64,000 bases of DNA from Fusobacteriales bacterium (lineage in GTDB: Bacteria; Fusobacteriota; Fusobacteriia; Fusobacteriales; Fusobacteriaceae). Numbering within the stretch: position 1 is the stretch's first letter; each line of letters begins with the position of its first letter. Location of the stretch: the NCBI GenBank assembly GCA_020063625.1, contig JAICDD010000001.1, forward strand, positions 62,001 to 126,000, read 5' to 3'. Under the pieces are notes generated by a model that did not search any database, had not been told where the DNA came from, and saw nothing but the letters and a program-made list of their open reading frames with translations. Made by a program: the position numbers and the translations under genes. Below, piece after piece: positions 14,620 to 24,449 of this stretch.

Positions 14620-16077
14620 TTATCTTTGATAATTTGGTGCTTCTTTTGTTATACTTATATCATGAGGATGACTCTCTTTTAATCCTGCTCCTGTAATTTT
14701 TACAAATTTACCATTTTTAATAAGATCATCAATAGTTGGTGTTCCACAATATCCCATACCTGCTCTTATTCCTCCACACATTTGGAATATTACATCTGAT
14801 AAACTTCCTTTATATGCTACTTTACCTTCTATTCCTTCAGGTACTAATTTTTTTGCATTATTTTGAAAATATCTATCTTTACTTCCTCTTTGCATTGCTG
14901 CCATAGAACCCATTCCTACATATATTTTAAATTTTCTTCCTTCATATATTATTTCTTCTCCAGGTGCTTCATCTGTTCCCGCAAGTAATCCACCTACCAT
15001 TACACAGTTTGCTCCAGCTGCTAGAGCTTTTACTATATCTCCTGATAATTTTATTCCACCATCAGCTATTACACCTATTCCTGTTCCTTTTAAAGCTTCA
15101 TATACATCATTTACAGCTGTAAGTTGTGGTACTCCTACTCCTGCTACAACTCTTGTTGTACAAATAGAACCAGGTCCTACTCCTACTTTTACAGCTGTTG
15201 CTCCTGCTTCTACTAAGTCAAGTGCAGCTTCTTTTGTTACTATATTTCCTCCTATTATATCTAATTCAGGAAATTTTGTTCTTATTTTCTTTACAGTTTC
15301 AAGTACTCCTTTTGAATGTCCATGAGCAGAATCTACAGTAATTATATCTACACCAGCTTTTACAAGTGCTTCTACTCTATCTAAAGTATCTGCTCCTACT
15401 CCTACTGCTGCTCCTACTCTAAGTCTTCCTCTTTCATCTTTACATGCAAATGGAAACTCTTCAGCTTTATCTATATCTTTTATAGTTATTAATCCTTTTA
15501 ATTTATTATTTTCATCTACAATAGGTAATTTTTCTATTCTATTTTCTAATAAAATCTCTTTTGCTTCTTCTAAAGTAGTCCCTTCTGGAGCTGTTATTAA
15601 ATTTTCTTTTGTCATTACCTCTTCTACATTTTGGTCTAAATTTTTTCTATATTTAAGGTCTCTATTTGTTATTATTCCAACTAAAGTACCATCATCTTCT
15701 ACTACTGGTAATCCTGATATTTTGTATTTTCCCATTATAGTATCTGCATCTAAAAGAGTAGAATCTCTATGAAGTGTGATAGGGTCTGTTATCATTCCAC
15801 TTTCATTTCTTTTTACTTTATCTACCTCTGCAGCTTGCTCTTCTATAGTCATATTTTTATGTATAAATCCAAGTCCACCTTCTCTTGCAATTGCAATAGC
15901 TAATCTTGCTTCTGTTACTGTATCCATTGCAGCACTTAAAATAGGTATATTTAGCTCTATTTTTTTTGTAAGTTTTGTTTTTAATGATACTTCATGAGGT
16001 AATACCTCTGATTTTTGTGGCACCAATAATACGTCATCAAATGTTATTGCTTCTTTTATTATTTTCCCGTTTAACAT
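14620..16077 (-). CDS. guaB: IMP dehydrogenase
   Basis: Catalyses the NAD-dependent oxidation of IMP to XMP, the first committed step of GMP synthesis. 485 residues: TIM-barrel N-part ([10 protein letters not shown]), a two-CBS regulatory insert (about 90-210: [19 protein letters not shown], and [15 protein letters not shown]), catalytic Cys in GPGSICTTR, and the flap region near [16 protein letters not shown]. The second of two adjacent ATGs is preferred for spacing to AAGGAGG. guaA lies one gene upstream on the same strand, so both GMP-pathway enzymes may be on one transcript under the guanine riboswitch. Confidence 0.97.
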   Translation of the reverse strand: MLNGKIIKEAITFDDVLLVPQKSEVLPHEVSLKTKLTKKIELNIPILSAAMDTVTEARLAIAIAREGGLGFIHKNMTIEEQAAEVDKVKRNESGMITDPITLHRDSTLLDADTIMGKYKISGLPVVEDDGTLVGIITNRDLKYRKNLDQNVEEVMTKENLITAPEGTTLEEAKEILLENRIEKLPIVDENNKLKGLITIKDIDKAEEFPFACKDERGRLRVGAAVGVGADTLDRVEALVKAGVDIITVDSAHGHSKGVLETVKKIRTKFPELDIIGGNIVTKEAALDLVEAGATAVKVGVGPGSICTTRVVAGVGVPQLTAVNDVYEALKGTGIGVIADGGIKLSGDIVKALAAGANCVMVGGLLAGTDEAPGEEIIYEGRKFKIYVGMGSMAAMQRGSKDRYFQNNAKKLVPEGIEGKVAYKGSLSDVIFQMCGGIRAGMGYCGTPTIDDLIKNGKFVKITGAGLKESHPHDISITKEAPNYQR

Positions 16078-16086
16078 CATTCCTCC

Positions 16087-16587
16087 TTAAATATCATCTT
16101 TTATTATTTTAAATTTTTCTCTCTCTAATTCTCTCAATATTGCGCAAAACTCTATTTTTTTATTCATTACAAGTGGAATTATATATTGTTTTTTCTCAGT
16201 TGTAATAATATCCAGACAAGCTTCTATTTTTTTTGTATTTGGAATAACCATTTTTTTCAATTCTATACTATCTATACTACTAATATTAAATTTAAATGTT
16301 TTAGTAATTATTTCATCATTTTTTATATCTATAATAAGTTTAAATGTAAACACTTCTTGTACTACTAATATTCCTGTATAAAATATAAGTGCTCCAAGTA
16401 TTCCAGCAAAAGATATTTTTTTATTTATTATTTCTGACATATAATATAATCCAATTAATATTAATGGTAATCCTGTTCCTAATTTTATTATTTTAGTTCT
16501 TAAATTCAAACTAAATTTATAAATATCTTTTTCTAATTTTATCTCTTTTTTCCCTATTGCTTTAACTAAATCTTCATAAAAAAACAT
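16087..16587 (-). CDS. membrane protein with PH-like cytoplasmic domain, unknown function
   Basis: 166 residues. A charged N-terminus (about 1-32) is followed by two transmembrane helices (about 34-52 and 62-80) and a soluble region of alternating beta strands and a final amphipathic helix (DIKNDEIITKTFKFNISSID onward), like the bacterial PH domains of small two-TM proteins. It lies between guaB (9 bases) and guaA (62 bases) on the same strand. No catalytic motif is visible. A link to purine synthesis is suggested only by position. Confidence 0.75.
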   Translation of the reverse strand: MFFYEDLVKAIGKKEIKLEKDIYKFSLNLRTKIIKLGTGLPLILIGLYYMSEIINKKISFAGILGALIFYTGILVVQEVFTFKLIIDIKNDEIITKTFKFNISSIDSIELKKMVIPNTKKIEACLDIITTEKKQYIIPLVMNKKIEFCAILRELEREKFKIIKDDI

Positions 16588-16649
16588 AGTATCACTCCTT
16601 TTATAATATTTTTTATATGATACTATATTTCATTATACTCTGTAAAGAA

Positions 16650-18188
16650 TTATTCCCATTCAATAGTTGCAGGCGGTTTAGAGCTTATATCATATGCTAA
16701 TCTATTTATTCCTTTTACTTCATTGATTATTCTATTTGATACTTTTTCTAAAAATTCATATGGTAAATGTGACCATGTAGCAGTCATAAAATCTGTTGTG
16801 TTAGCACTTCTTAATACTGCTGTATATTCATATGTTCTTTCATCTCCCATTACACCTACTGATTTTACTGGTAAAAGAACTACAAATGCTTGACTTATTT
16901 TATCATATAAATTATGTTTTCTAAGCTCTTCTATAAAAATATCATCTGCTTCTCTTAAAATATCTGCTTTTTCCTTTGTTACTTCTCCAAGTATTCTTAT
17001 TCCAAGACCAGGCCCTGGAAATGGATGTCTATCTATCATATATTCTGGTATTCCTAATTCTCTTCCTACTTTTCTTACTTCATCTTTAAATAATTCTCTA
17101 AGTGGCTCAAGTAGTTCAAACTCCATCTCTTCAGGTAGTCCACCTACATTATGATGTGATTTTATTGTTGCTGAAGGTCCTTTTATAGATTGTGATTCTA
17201 TTACATCTGGATAAATTGTCCCTTGTGCCAAGAAATCAGCATCTTTAAATTTTTGTTTTTGCTCTTCAAATATGTCAATAAACTCTTTCCCAATAATTTT
17301 TCTTTTTTGCTCTGGGTCTGTAACCCCTTTTAATTTACTTAAAAATCTATCTTCTGCATTTATACATTCAATATTCATTTTAAAGTTTTTACCATATGTT
17401 TCCATTACTTTTTTTGCTTCATCTTTTCTCATAAGTCCTGTATCTACAAAAAAACAGTTTAAATTATCTCCAATAGCTTTATGTATAAGTACAGCTGCTA
17501 CTGATGAATCTACTCCTCCAGATAGAGCTAAAATTACTTTTTTATCTCCTACTTTTTCTCTTATCTCTTTTATTGTTTTCTCTATATAATTTTCCATTGA
17601 CCAGTTTTTTTCACATTTTGCTATTTCAAATACAAAATTTTCTAATATATTTTTACCATATACAGAATGTGTTACTTCTGGATGAAATTGTACAGTATAT
17701 ATTTTTTTTTCTTCATTAGCAAGAACTGCTATTGATGAGTCTGTATGAGCTAATTTTTCAAATCCTTTCGCTATTTCAACTACATGATCTGCATGACTCA
17801 TCCATACTTGTGATTTTTCTGGAACATTTTTAAAAAATCTACTTTCTTTTTTATCAATTATTAATTCTGCTTTCCCAAACTCTTGTTTATCTGCTCTATC
17901 TACTTTTCCTCCAAGTAGATGCATAGTAAGTTGCATTCCATAGCATATTCCAAGTATAGGTATATTTAACTCATATATCTCTTTTTCTATTGTAGGTGCA
18001 TCTTCTAAATATACTGATGCTGGTCCACCTGATAAAATAATTCCTTTTGGTTGCATAGCTTTTATCTCTTCAAGTGGTGTAAAATAAGGTACTATTTCAG
18101 CATATACTCCCATTTCTCTAATTCTTCTAGCAATAAGTTGGTTATATTGAGAACCAAAATCTAAAATTACTATACTATCTTTATACAT
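16650..18188 (-). CDS. guaA: GMP synthase (glutamine-hydrolysing)
   Basis: Converts XMP to GMP using glutamine and ATP. 512 residues: class I amidotransferase (1-190) with nucleophile Cys in GICYGMQL near 82 and His/Glu in HPEVTHS near 169; ATP pyrophosphatase domain with the P-loop [12 protein letters not shown] near 220; dimerisation domain ending in KPPATIEWE, the conserved C-terminus that touches XMP. The start has AAGGAGAG upstream. A guanine riboswitch with a terminator precedes it, so expression should fall when guanine is plentiful. Confidence 0.98.
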   Translation of the reverse strand: MYKDSIVILDFGSQYNQLIARRIREMGVYAEIVPYFTPLEEIKAMQPKGIILSGGPASVYLEDAPTIEKEIYELNIPILGICYGMQLTMHLLGGKVDRADKQEFGKAELIIDKKESRFFKNVPEKSQVWMSHADHVVEIAKGFEKLAHTDSSIAVLANEEKKIYTVQFHPEVTHSVYGKNILENFVFEIAKCEKNWSMENYIEKTIKEIREKVGDKKVILALSGGVDSSVAAVLIHKAIGDNLNCFFVDTGLMRKDEAKKVMETYGKNFKMNIECINAEDRFLSKLKGVTDPEQKRKIIGKEFIDIFEEQKQKFKDADFLAQGTIYPDVIESQSIKGPSATIKSHHNVGGLPEEMEFELLEPLRELFKDEVRKVGRELGIPEYMIDRHPFPGPGLGIRILGEVTKEKADILREADDIFIEELRKHNLYDKISQAFVVLLPVKSVGVMGDERTYEYTAVLRSANTTDFMTATWSHLPYEFLEKVSNRIINEVKGINRLAYDISSKPPATIEWE

Positions 18189-18222
18189 CTATTTTCTCTC
18201 CTTAAATTAAAATTGTTTATAA

Positions 18223-18274
18223 CAAAAAACCTAAGCATATACTTATCCTATGGCGAAAGTATATACTTAGGTTT
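18223..18274 (-). terminator. riboswitch-controlled terminator before guaA
   Basis: Minus-strand AAACCTAAGTATATACTT (18274-18257) pairs with AAGTATATGCTTAGGTTT (18241-18224) with one G-U, followed by a T run. It lies between the guanine aptamer and the guaA start. Confidence 0.88.
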
Positions 18275-18291
18275 AACTAAATATAAAAACT

Positions 18292-18363
18292 TTCACTCAT
18301 AGAAGATTGATTTACGGTCAATCGTAGAGACACCAATCCATATTATTGGCTTATATGAATGAA
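18292..18363 (-). promoter_or_regulatory. guanine riboswitch aptamer (purine class)
   Basis: Minus-strand P1 arms TTCATTCATA (18363-18354) and TATGAGTGAA (18301-18292) pair. Between them are the purine-riboswitch hallmarks: loop AATAATATGGATT, junction GTCTCTAC, loop GACCGTAAATC, and CTATGA before the P1 3-prime strand. The position that selects the ligand (C74 in xpt numbering) reads C by alignment, predicting guanine rather than adenine. Ligand binding would sequester the P1 3-prime strand and favour the downstream terminator, switching guaA off. Confidence 0.92.
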
Positions 18364-18394
18364 CTATTCATTATTCTATTTTTAAATTTACAAG

Positions 18395-18423
18395 ATAATA
18401 TCACAAAAACAAAATATTGTCAA
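18395..18423 (-). promoter_or_regulatory. sigma-70 promoter for the guanine riboswitch/guaA unit
   Basis: Minus-strand TTGACA (18423-18418), 17-bp spacer, TATTAT (18400-18395), about 30 bases upstream of the aptamer. Confidence 0.75.
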
Positions 18424-18455
18424 TACTTTGGATTGCCAAAATTCATTTTATAATA

Positions 18456-20507
18456 TTATTTGAGTTTGAAAAATTTTAATTCATTATCTAAATCTTTATT
18501 TTTTTCAAGTATATCTCTAATAATTTCTAATTTATCTCTAAGTACTAAACTAATGTTTTCTCCTAATTCATCTGTTTTTATTCCGTATGACTCTATAGTT
18601 GTTGAATTAGTTGCAATATTCTCTACAGCTTTTGCTATCTCTTCTATTGCAAGCATTTGTTCATTTAAATTTGTATCTATATCTTTTATTTTATCATCTG
18701 TTGATTCAGATAACTCTACTACTTTACTTAAATTTTCTACTAAATCTGAAATTCCTTTTTCTGCATAGATTATTTTTTCTTTTACTACTTCATTTTCTTT
18801 TGCTACTATTTCTACTTCTTTTTGTATTGTAGTAGTTATTTCATCTATTTTTTTAGTTTCACTACTTGTTTGTTCTGCTAGTTTTCTTATCTCTTCTGCT
18901 ACTACACTAAATCCTCTTCCTGCTTCTCCTGCTCTTGCTGCTTCTATTGCTGCATTTAGTGCTAATAAATTTGTTTGTTCTGAAATAGCATTAATTGCAA
19001 CTGTAATATTCCCTATATCTTTTGATATATTTACTAAATCTTTTACTTTTTCATTAGTTTCTATTACTTTATTAGTGACTTCGTTCATATCAGTTTTTAC
19101 TACAATTCCAAAATCTATTCCTTTTTTAGCTGTTTCTAAAGTAACACTAGAATTTTTTAAAATCTCTTTATTAAAATCTGTTACTGTTTTTACTGATGAT
19201 GATACTTCCTCTACACTTGCTAATGTTTCTTCTGTACTTGCTGTTTGGTCTCTTACTTGGTCTAATATATTCTCTATCATATTTTTTAGTATTAATATAC
19301 TATCTTTTTCTTCATTTGCTATTATATTTGTCATATCCTCTTCTAATTCAATGTTTTGTGTATTTATATTTTGTGATAATCCATGTGTTTTATTTATTAT
19401 AATATTTAATTTTTCTATTAAATTATTAATACTATTAGAAATGTCCTTTATTTCATCTTTTGTTTTTATTTTACTTTCAAATGTTAAATCTCCATTTGAT
19501 AATTTATCTATATCTGTTGTTATTAATTTTATTGGTTTTGAAATTGCTCTTCCTATTATACTAGAGCTTATACCCACTATTAGTAATATAAATATATTTA
19601 TTATTAATAGTGAATTTCTAAATTTTATAATTGGTCCCATTATCTCCTCTGTATAAGTTCCACTTACTATATACCAATCTAAATCTTCATAATATTTTGA
19701 ATTAATTATTTTTTCTCTTGCTACTTTATCACTTGGATTTTTCCAATAATATATAGTATTTCCTTCTTTTTTATCTATTATCTCTTTAGCAAACTCTTTA
19801 CCATTTATATCTTTAGTGTTTAATATGCTTTTACCTTCTAAAGCTGGATGTACTACAAGTACTCCTTTACTATCCATTATATAAGTATATCCTGTTTTTC
19901 CTATTTTTACTGATAATATTTTATCTCTAAAATCATCTTTTCTAATTAAATCTTTAAATTCATCTTTATAACTTGTTGCACTAATTAAAAGATCCCATGG
20001 TTCAAAATATACTCTATACAAAGCTTTCATTTTACCTTTATATTCATATTCAGTATATTCATTTTTTGCTTCTTCTCTTCCTTTAATTCCATTATACAAT
20101 GAAGATACTTTCCCAATAGTAGTCTTTGTTGGATGCATTAATATCTTACCTGTTTTATAAGACATTACATATGGATATCCTGTTTTTCCTATTTTTTGAC
20201 TTAATATAATTTCACTTAATTCTTTTTTTGCTTCTTCTTCTGTTATTTTTCCATCTTGTACTTTTTTATAATATTCTTTTACAATGTCTAGATCCTTTTC
20301 TGCTATCCCTCTCAAATAGCTTTTTATAGATACATTTACACTTGTATCTACCATGTTATAAGTTAGCTCATTAATTCTTTCGATATCACTTATTATTTGT
20401 TTTCTTAATAATGTTTTACCAAATTGATAAACTAAAATATTAATTAATAATAATACAAATACTGTTATACTAACAAAAATAATACTAATTTTTTTACCAA
20501 TTTTCAT
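18456..20507 (-). CDS. methyl-accepting chemotaxis protein with Cache sensor
   Basis: 683 residues: N-terminal transmembrane helix (about 5-27), periplasmic region (30-300) with two Cache-like repeats ([19 protein letters not shown] and [18 protein letters not shown], each followed by HP), a second transmembrane helix (about 300-322), a HAMP domain ([19 protein letters not shown]), and the cytoplasmic signalling coiled coil with hairpin tip [20 protein letters not shown]. It senses a small molecule and controls CheA. The ATG at 20507 is preferred over GTG at 20516 because of spacing to AAGGAG. It supports motility, in line with the flagellar genes upstream. No CheW-binding pentapeptide tail is visible. 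Confidence 0.95.
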   Translation of the reverse strand: MKIGKKISIIFVSITVFVLLLINILVYQFGKTLLRKQIISDIERINELTYNMVDTSVNVSIKSYLRGIAEKDLDIVKEYYKKVQDGKITEEEAKKELSEIILSQKIGKTGYPYVMSYKTGKILMHPTKTTIGKVSSLYNGIKGREEAKNEYTEYEYKGKMKALYRVYFEPWDLLISATSYKDEFKDLIRKDDFRDKILSVKIGKTGYTYIMDSKGVLVVHPALEGKSILNTKDINGKEFAKEIIDKKEGNTIYYWKNPSDKVAREKIINSKYYEDLDWYIVSGTYTEEIMGPIIKFRNSLLIINIFILLIVGISSSIIGRAISKPIKLITTDIDKLSNGDLTFESKIKTKDEIKDISNSINNLIEKLNIIINKTHGLSQNINTQNIELEEDMTNIIANEEKDSILILKNMIENILDQVRDQTASTEETLASVEEVSSSVKTVTDFNKEILKNSSVTLETAKKGIDFGIVVKTDMNEVTNKVIETNEKVKDLVNISKDIGNITVAINAISEQTNLLALNAAIEAARAGEAGRGFSVVAEEIRKLAEQTSSETKKIDEITTTIQKEVEIVAKENEVVKEKIIYAEKGISDLVENLSKVVELSESTDDKIKDIDTNLNEQMLAIEEIAKAVENIATNSTTIESYGIKTDELGENISLVLRDKLEIIRDILEKNKDLDNELKFFKLK

Positions 20508-20646
20508 TTTTACCACACTCCTTATAATATAAACATAATCTCGAACTCTTTCTTAGTAAAAAGATTGTTTAAGTAAGCTTGAGCCTCGAATCCACACAAC
20601 AACAAAGTTTTTCCTCGATTCTTATTTTTAATAACCAAATAAAAAA
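20508..20646 (-). other. leader region of the chemoreceptor gene, unassigned
   Basis: About 140 bases with no ORF and no confident promoter. On the minus strand it contains a near-repeat GAATCGAGG (near 20622) and GATTCGAGG (near 20591), and arms CTC-CTTA and TAAG-GAG that could form a weak stem. It matches no riboswitch class I can name. Confidence 0.3.
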
Positions 20647-20647
20647 G

Positions 20648-20671
20648 GGCATCCAAAAATTGGATACCCTA
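20648..20671 (-). terminator. glpX terminator (end of the mreC-glpX unit)
   Basis: GGGCATCCA (20648-20656) and TGGATACCC (20663-20671) form a 9-bp stem with one G-U; on the minus strand it is followed by a T run, 17 bases after the glpX stop. Confidence 0.85.
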
Positions 20672-20688
20672 AAATAATGCTAATTAAA

Positions 20689-21711
20689 CTATATTAATAA
20701 CTCTTTTACTGCATCATCTTTATAATCAAGATTATGTATAGAGTTAATATATCTAATAGTTTTTGTCTTCCCTCTAATTAAAAGAGTTTGAGTTCTAGCT
20801 ATGTTTCCAGATCTTTTTATCCCTTCTAAAAGATCTCCTTTTGTTATTCCTGTTGCTGAAAAAACTATTTCATCATCTTTTACCATATCATCTATAGTTA
20901 AAACTTTTGTAATATCTATTCCCATTTCTTCACAACGCTTTTTCTCAAAATTACTTATTTTATCATTTTCTAATGAGATGCCTTTTACTTCTCTTCTTAA
21001 TTTAAGTCTTGCATTCATATCCCCACCAAGAGCTTTTAATGCTGCTGCTGATACTACTCCTTCTGGCGCTCCACCTATTCCATATAAAAAATCTATTCCT
21101 GAGTCAACTATTGCTGTAAGTAATGACCCTGCTACATCACCATCAGGAAGTGCATATATACTTACTCCCATTCTTTGCAAGTCTTCTATTACTTGATAAT
21201 GTCTTGGTTTATATAATATAATTCCTTTTAATTCTGATACTTTTTTATTCATTTTTTCTGCTATATTATTTATATTTTCCATAAGTGGTAAATTTAAATC
21301 TATTGCACCTTTTGCTGCTGGTCCTACTATAAGCTTTTCCATATACATGTCTGGTGCTTTTAAAAAACTTCCTTTATTTCCTGCTGCAAGTACTGCTATT
21401 GCATTTGCTTGCCCTTGTGCTACCATTCTTGTTCCTTCTACAGGGTCTACTGCTATATCTACTTGAGATATGTTTTCAATTCCTTTATATTTCCCTACTT
21501 TTTCCCCAATATAAAGCATTGGAGCTTCATCAATTTCTCCTTCTCCTATTACAATTTCTCCTTCAATTTCAATTTCATTAAGCATATTTCTCATTGCATC
21601 AACTGCTGCTTGGTCTGCTCCTTCTTTATCTCCTTTTCCTATCCACTTGTATGCTGCAAGAGCTGCTGCTTCTGTTATTCTAGCAAACTCCAACGCTAGT
21701 TCTCTTTTCAT
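20689..21711 (-). CDS. glpX: class II fructose-1,6-bisphosphatase
   Basis: Hydrolyses fructose 1,6-bisphosphate to fructose 6-phosphate in gluconeogenesis. 340 residues with the GlpX signatures: IGEGEIDEAPMLYIGE near 57 and DPVEGTRM near 88 (lithium-sensitive phosphatase metal motif), LPDGDVAG near 188 and YGIGGAPEGVVSAAALKALGG near 213. Length is normal. It is the last gene of the long flagellar unit, 8 bases after the FtsB-like gene. Glycolytic genes are not the usual companions of fli genes. Confidence 0.96.
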   Translation of the reverse strand: MKRELALEFARITEAAALAAYKWIGKGDKEGADQAAVDAMRNMLNEIEIEGEIVIGEGEIDEAPMLYIGEKVGKYKGIENISQVDIAVDPVEGTRMVAQGQANAIAVLAAGNKGSFLKAPDMYMEKLIVGPAAKGAIDLNLPLMENINNIAEKMNKKVSELKGIILYKPRHYQVIEDLQRMGVSIYALPDGDVAGSLLTAIVDSGIDFLYGIGGAPEGVVSAAALKALGGDMNARLKLRREVKGISLENDKISNFEKKRCEEMGIDITKVLTIDDMVKDDEIVFSATGITKGDLLEGIKRSGNIARTQTLLIRGKTKTIRYINSIHNLDYKDDAVKELLI

Positions 21712-21719
21712 TATTCCTC

Positions 21720-22007
21720 CTACTCTATTATTCTATAAATTTTTTCATTTTCCTTTTTCATATCTAATAAATTTCTAGCTTTTTTTTCTATAATCTCTAA
21801 ATTCTCTGTATTTTCTAACTCTAATTGTAATTTTGAATATTTTTTTTCTAGTTTTTCTATTTTTATTTCATTACTTTTTATCTGTGAATTAAGCTTACTT
21901 ATATCATATAACATATTTACTATAGGAAACAACCACCATTTAAGCATAAGTATAATTAATAAAGCTATAAAAAGTATTTTTAATTTAATTTTTGTTTTGA
22001 CTAGCAT
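21720..22007 (-). CDS. FtsB/DivIC-like septum protein
   Basis: 95 residues: basic cytoplasmic start, one transmembrane helix (about 10-29, ending KWWLFP), a heptad coiled coil (about 40-75), and an ending ARNLLDMKKENEKIYRI, close to the FtsB/DivIC pattern in which RE-LG....GE is common. These small bitopic proteins bind FtsL and FtsQ at the divisome. The start at 22007 follows TGAGGTT; the ATG at 22019 overlaps that site. It overlaps the preceding motE-like gene by 23 bases. A purely flagellar role cannot be ruled out. Confidence 0.75.
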   Translation of the reverse strand: MLVKTKIKLKILFIALLIILMLKWWLFPIVNMLYDISKLNSQIKSNEIKIEKLEKKYSKLQLELENTENLEIIEKKARNLLDMKKENEKIYRIIE

Positions 22008-22677
22008 TTGAAACCTCATTTTTTTTAGTCATTGTTTCAACTATCTCTTTTACTCGAAGTGGATTTATTTTTGACAATTCATCAAGTATAAGTGCTACTT
22101 TTTTTTCATCCATTTTTTCAAATATTCTCGAAACAATATCTAGTTCCATGTTATTAACAGAAATTGCTACAGAATTTGGCTGCATTTTAGCATATATATT
22201 TGAAAATTTTGTTATATTTTCATCTTTTGCTAAATACTCAGCATTTAATTTTTTTAATTCTTCCTCTTTTTTTAATAATTCCTCTTCTTTTTGTTGTAGA
22301 TTTTTTTCTTTTGTTAATAATTCTTTTTCTAGCACTTTTACATCTTCTTCTCTTTTCGTTACAGCTAGTTCTTTTAATTCTATCTCTTTTCTTTTATTTT
22401 CAAGAATTTCTTGATATTTTAACATTGTATTTTTTAATCTTTCTTCTTCTGTTAAATGAATATTATAACTATAATTAATATAATTTCCTATATATGGTAA
22501 TTTTGCTATATTAGAATCTTTAGATATTACTTTACTTATATTTAGTACACCAATTATATCTAAAAATATTATTCCTCCTGTTAATGTAAGAAGAAAAATT
22601 AAAAACATTATTATTGTTAATATCAAATATTTCATTCCATTATTTTTTTTCTTTATCTCTTTTTTACTTTCAGCCAT
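21985..22677 (-). CDS. MotE/YlxF-like flagellar protein with MgtE-N domain
   Basis: 230 residues: an N-terminal transmembrane helix (about 15-38), a long charged coiled coil (about 85-150), and a C-terminal MgtE-N-like domain (about 155-220: MELDIVSRIFEKMDEKKVAL followed by ILDELSKINPLRVKEIVETM). This is the layout of MotE, a stator chaperone, and of YlxF, encoded after fliJ in Bacillus fla operons. Its place directly after fliJ supports this. It probably sits in the inner membrane with the C-terminal domain in the periplasm (inferred from MotE). Confidence 0.82.
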   Translation of the reverse strand: MAESKKEIKKKNNGMKYLILTIIMFLIFLLTLTGGIIFLDIIGVLNISKVISKDSNIAKLPYIGNYINYSYNIHLTEEERLKNTMLKYQEILENKRKEIELKELAVTKREEDVKVLEKELLTKEKNLQQKEEELLKKEEELKKLNAEYLAKDENITKFSNIYAKMQPNSVAISVNNMELDIVSRIFEKMDEKKVALILDELSKINPLRVKEIVETMTKKNEVSNASQNKN

Positions 22678-22679
22678 TA

Positions 22680-23117
22680 TTAGTTTCTCCTATTATATAA
22701 ATTATTACTTAATTCATCTATTAGCTTATCCTCTTTTTTCTGCATATCTTTTTTGTATTCTTCAAGTTGTTTCTCTTTTAATTTTTCAAATATTTTTCTT
22801 TCTTTACGTATTTCAAAAAATTCTGCTCTTGCTTTTTCAAGCTCTTTTTCTATAATTTTTAATTCTTTATTATATTCGTCTATATCTTTATTTATTTTTA
22901 ATATAAAATTATTATAATTTTTTAAACTATTTATATCTATATTTCCAACTTTATAAGCTTTAAACTCTTGATGTAATCTATTTTTTTTATTAATTAACTC
23001 TTCTTTTTCTTCTAATTTTTTATTTTTCTTTTCTTGAATTCTAAAATATATATCTTTTGCTTGATGCTCTTCTTCTAATTTATAATCCAATGCTTTTTGA
23101 AATTTAAATTTAAACAT
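22680..23117 (-). CDS. fliJ: flagellar export protein FliJ
   Basis: 145 residues, almost entirely one antiparallel coiled coil, starting FKFQKALDYKLEEEHQAKD as in FliJ proteins (F.FRLQ..L..K...E). FliJ is the stalk-like partner of FliI that links the ATPase ring to FlhA in the flagellar export apparatus. It follows fliI after 13 bases and is followed by the motE-like gene 2 bases later. Sequence identity to any known FliJ must be low; position and coiled-coil length decide the call. Confidence 0.85.
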   Translation of the reverse strand: MFKFKFQKALDYKLEEEHQAKDIYFRIQEKKNKKLEEKEELINKKNRLHQEFKAYKVGNIDINSLKNYNNFILKINKDIDEYNKELKIIEKELEKARAEFFEIRKERKIFEKLKEKQLEEYKKDMQKKEDKLIDELSNNLYNRRN

Positions 23118-23130
23118 TTTTTATCCTTTT

Positions 23131-24441
23131 TTAATTAAAAAGATTTATTAATATATCTTTTGTTTCTTCAAAATTACTCTCTTCATATATACCTTGTTTT
23201 AAAAAATTATTTACTTCTTCTATTTTTGATATTGCATAATCAACTTTTGGATTACTTCCTTGCTTATATGCACCAATACTAATAAGGTCTTCTACTTCAT
23301 TATATGTAGCTAATACTTCTCTTAATTTTTGATTAGCTTCTAAATGTTCTTTTGACACTATATTATTTATAACCCTTGATACACTTGCAAGTACATCTAT
23401 TGCAGGATAATGATTTTTTTCAGCCATTTTTCTAGATAAAACTATATGTCCATCTAATATACCTCTTACTGTATCTGCTATTGGGTCATTTAAATCATCA
23501 CCATCAACTAGTACTGTATAGAGTCCTGTTATTGTTCCTTTATCAGAATTTCCTGTCCTTTCTAAAAGCTTAGGAAGTTCTGCAAAAACACTAGGAGTAT
23601 AACCTCTAGTAGCTGGTGGTTCTCCTACAGCAAGTCCTATTTCTCTTTGTGCCATAGCAAATCTAGTAAGTGAATCCATCATAAGCATTACATTATAACC
23701 TTTATCTCTAAAATATTCTGCTATTGCAGTTGCTGTGGATGCTCCTTTAAGTCTTACTAGTGCTGGTTGGTCAGATGTAGCTACTACTACTACTGTATTT
23801 TTCATTCCTTTTTCACCAAGGTCTTTTTCTATAAACTCTCTTACTTCTCTTCCCCGTTCTCCTATTAGTGCTATTACATTTATATCTGCTGAACTATTCC
23901 TTGATATCATTCCAAGTAAAGTTGATTTCCCTACTCCAGATCCAGCAAATATACCTATTCTTTGACCTTTACCACAAGATATATTAGCATCTATTGCTCT
24001 TACACCTATATTAAGTGGTTCTTTTATTCTTTTTCTAGCCAAAGGATTTGGAGCTTGATTTTCTAGTGGGACATATTTTTCTATCTCTATTTTACCTTTA
24101 TCATCAATAGGATTTCCAAGTCCATCTATTACTCTTCCAAGTAGTTTTTTACTTACTCCTACACTAAGACTTCTACCACTAGGAATTACTTCGCATCCAT
24201 GACCAATTCCTTTCATATCACCAAGTGGCATTAAAAGTACTTTATTGTCATTAAATCCTACTACTTCTGCATCTATTTTTTTATTTGAATTTAATAGCTT
24301 TATATAACAATGTTCTCCTAAATGTACAAGTGGTCCAGAAGATTCTATAGTTAAACCTACTACTCTTACTACTCTTCCAACAGATTTAATAGTTTGTGTA
24401 TTTTCAACTATTTCATTATATCTATTAAAATCTAATTTCAT
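23131..24441 (-). CDS. fliI: flagellum-specific ATPase FliI
   Basis: 436 residues, homologous to F1 beta. Walker A in GIFAGSGVGKSTLLGM near 165, GERGREVREF near 191, Walker B VMLMMDSLTRFAMAQREIG near 250 and the export-ATPase motif PSVFAELPKLLERTG near 283. It drives export of flagellar rod, hook and filament proteins together with FliH and FliJ. Start at ATG after TAGGAGAGAAG, 8 bases after fliH. Complete, of normal length. Confidence 0.97.
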   Translation of the reverse strand: MKLDFNRYNEIVENTQTIKSVGRVVRVVGLTIESSGPLVHLGEHCYIKLLNSNKKIDAEVVGFNDNKVLLMPLGDMKGIGHGCEVIPSGRSLSVGVSKKLLGRVIDGLGNPIDDKGKIEIEKYVPLENQAPNPLARKRIKEPLNIGVRAIDANISCGKGQRIGIFAGSGVGKSTLLGMISRNSSADINVIALIGERGREVREFIEKDLGEKGMKNTVVVVATSDQPALVRLKGASTATAIAEYFRDKGYNVMLMMDSLTRFAMAQREIGLAVGEPPATRGYTPSVFAELPKLLERTGNSDKGTITGLYTVLVDGDDLNDPIADTVRGILDGHIVLSRKMAEKNHYPAIDVLASVSRVINNIVSKEHLEANQKLREVLATYNEVEDLISIGAYKQGSNPKVDYAISKIEEVNNFLKQGIYEESNFEETKDILINLFN

Positions 24442-24449
24442 CTTCTCTC

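Noticed and set aside
19075-19656. 193-codon plus-strand ORF opposite the chemoreceptor
   Set aside because: Shadow of the minus-strand gene whose frame and motifs are well defined; no ribosome site.
20508-20646. Cyclic-di-GMP, SAM or guanidine riboswitch before the chemoreceptor
   Set aside because: None of the conserved cores is recognisable.
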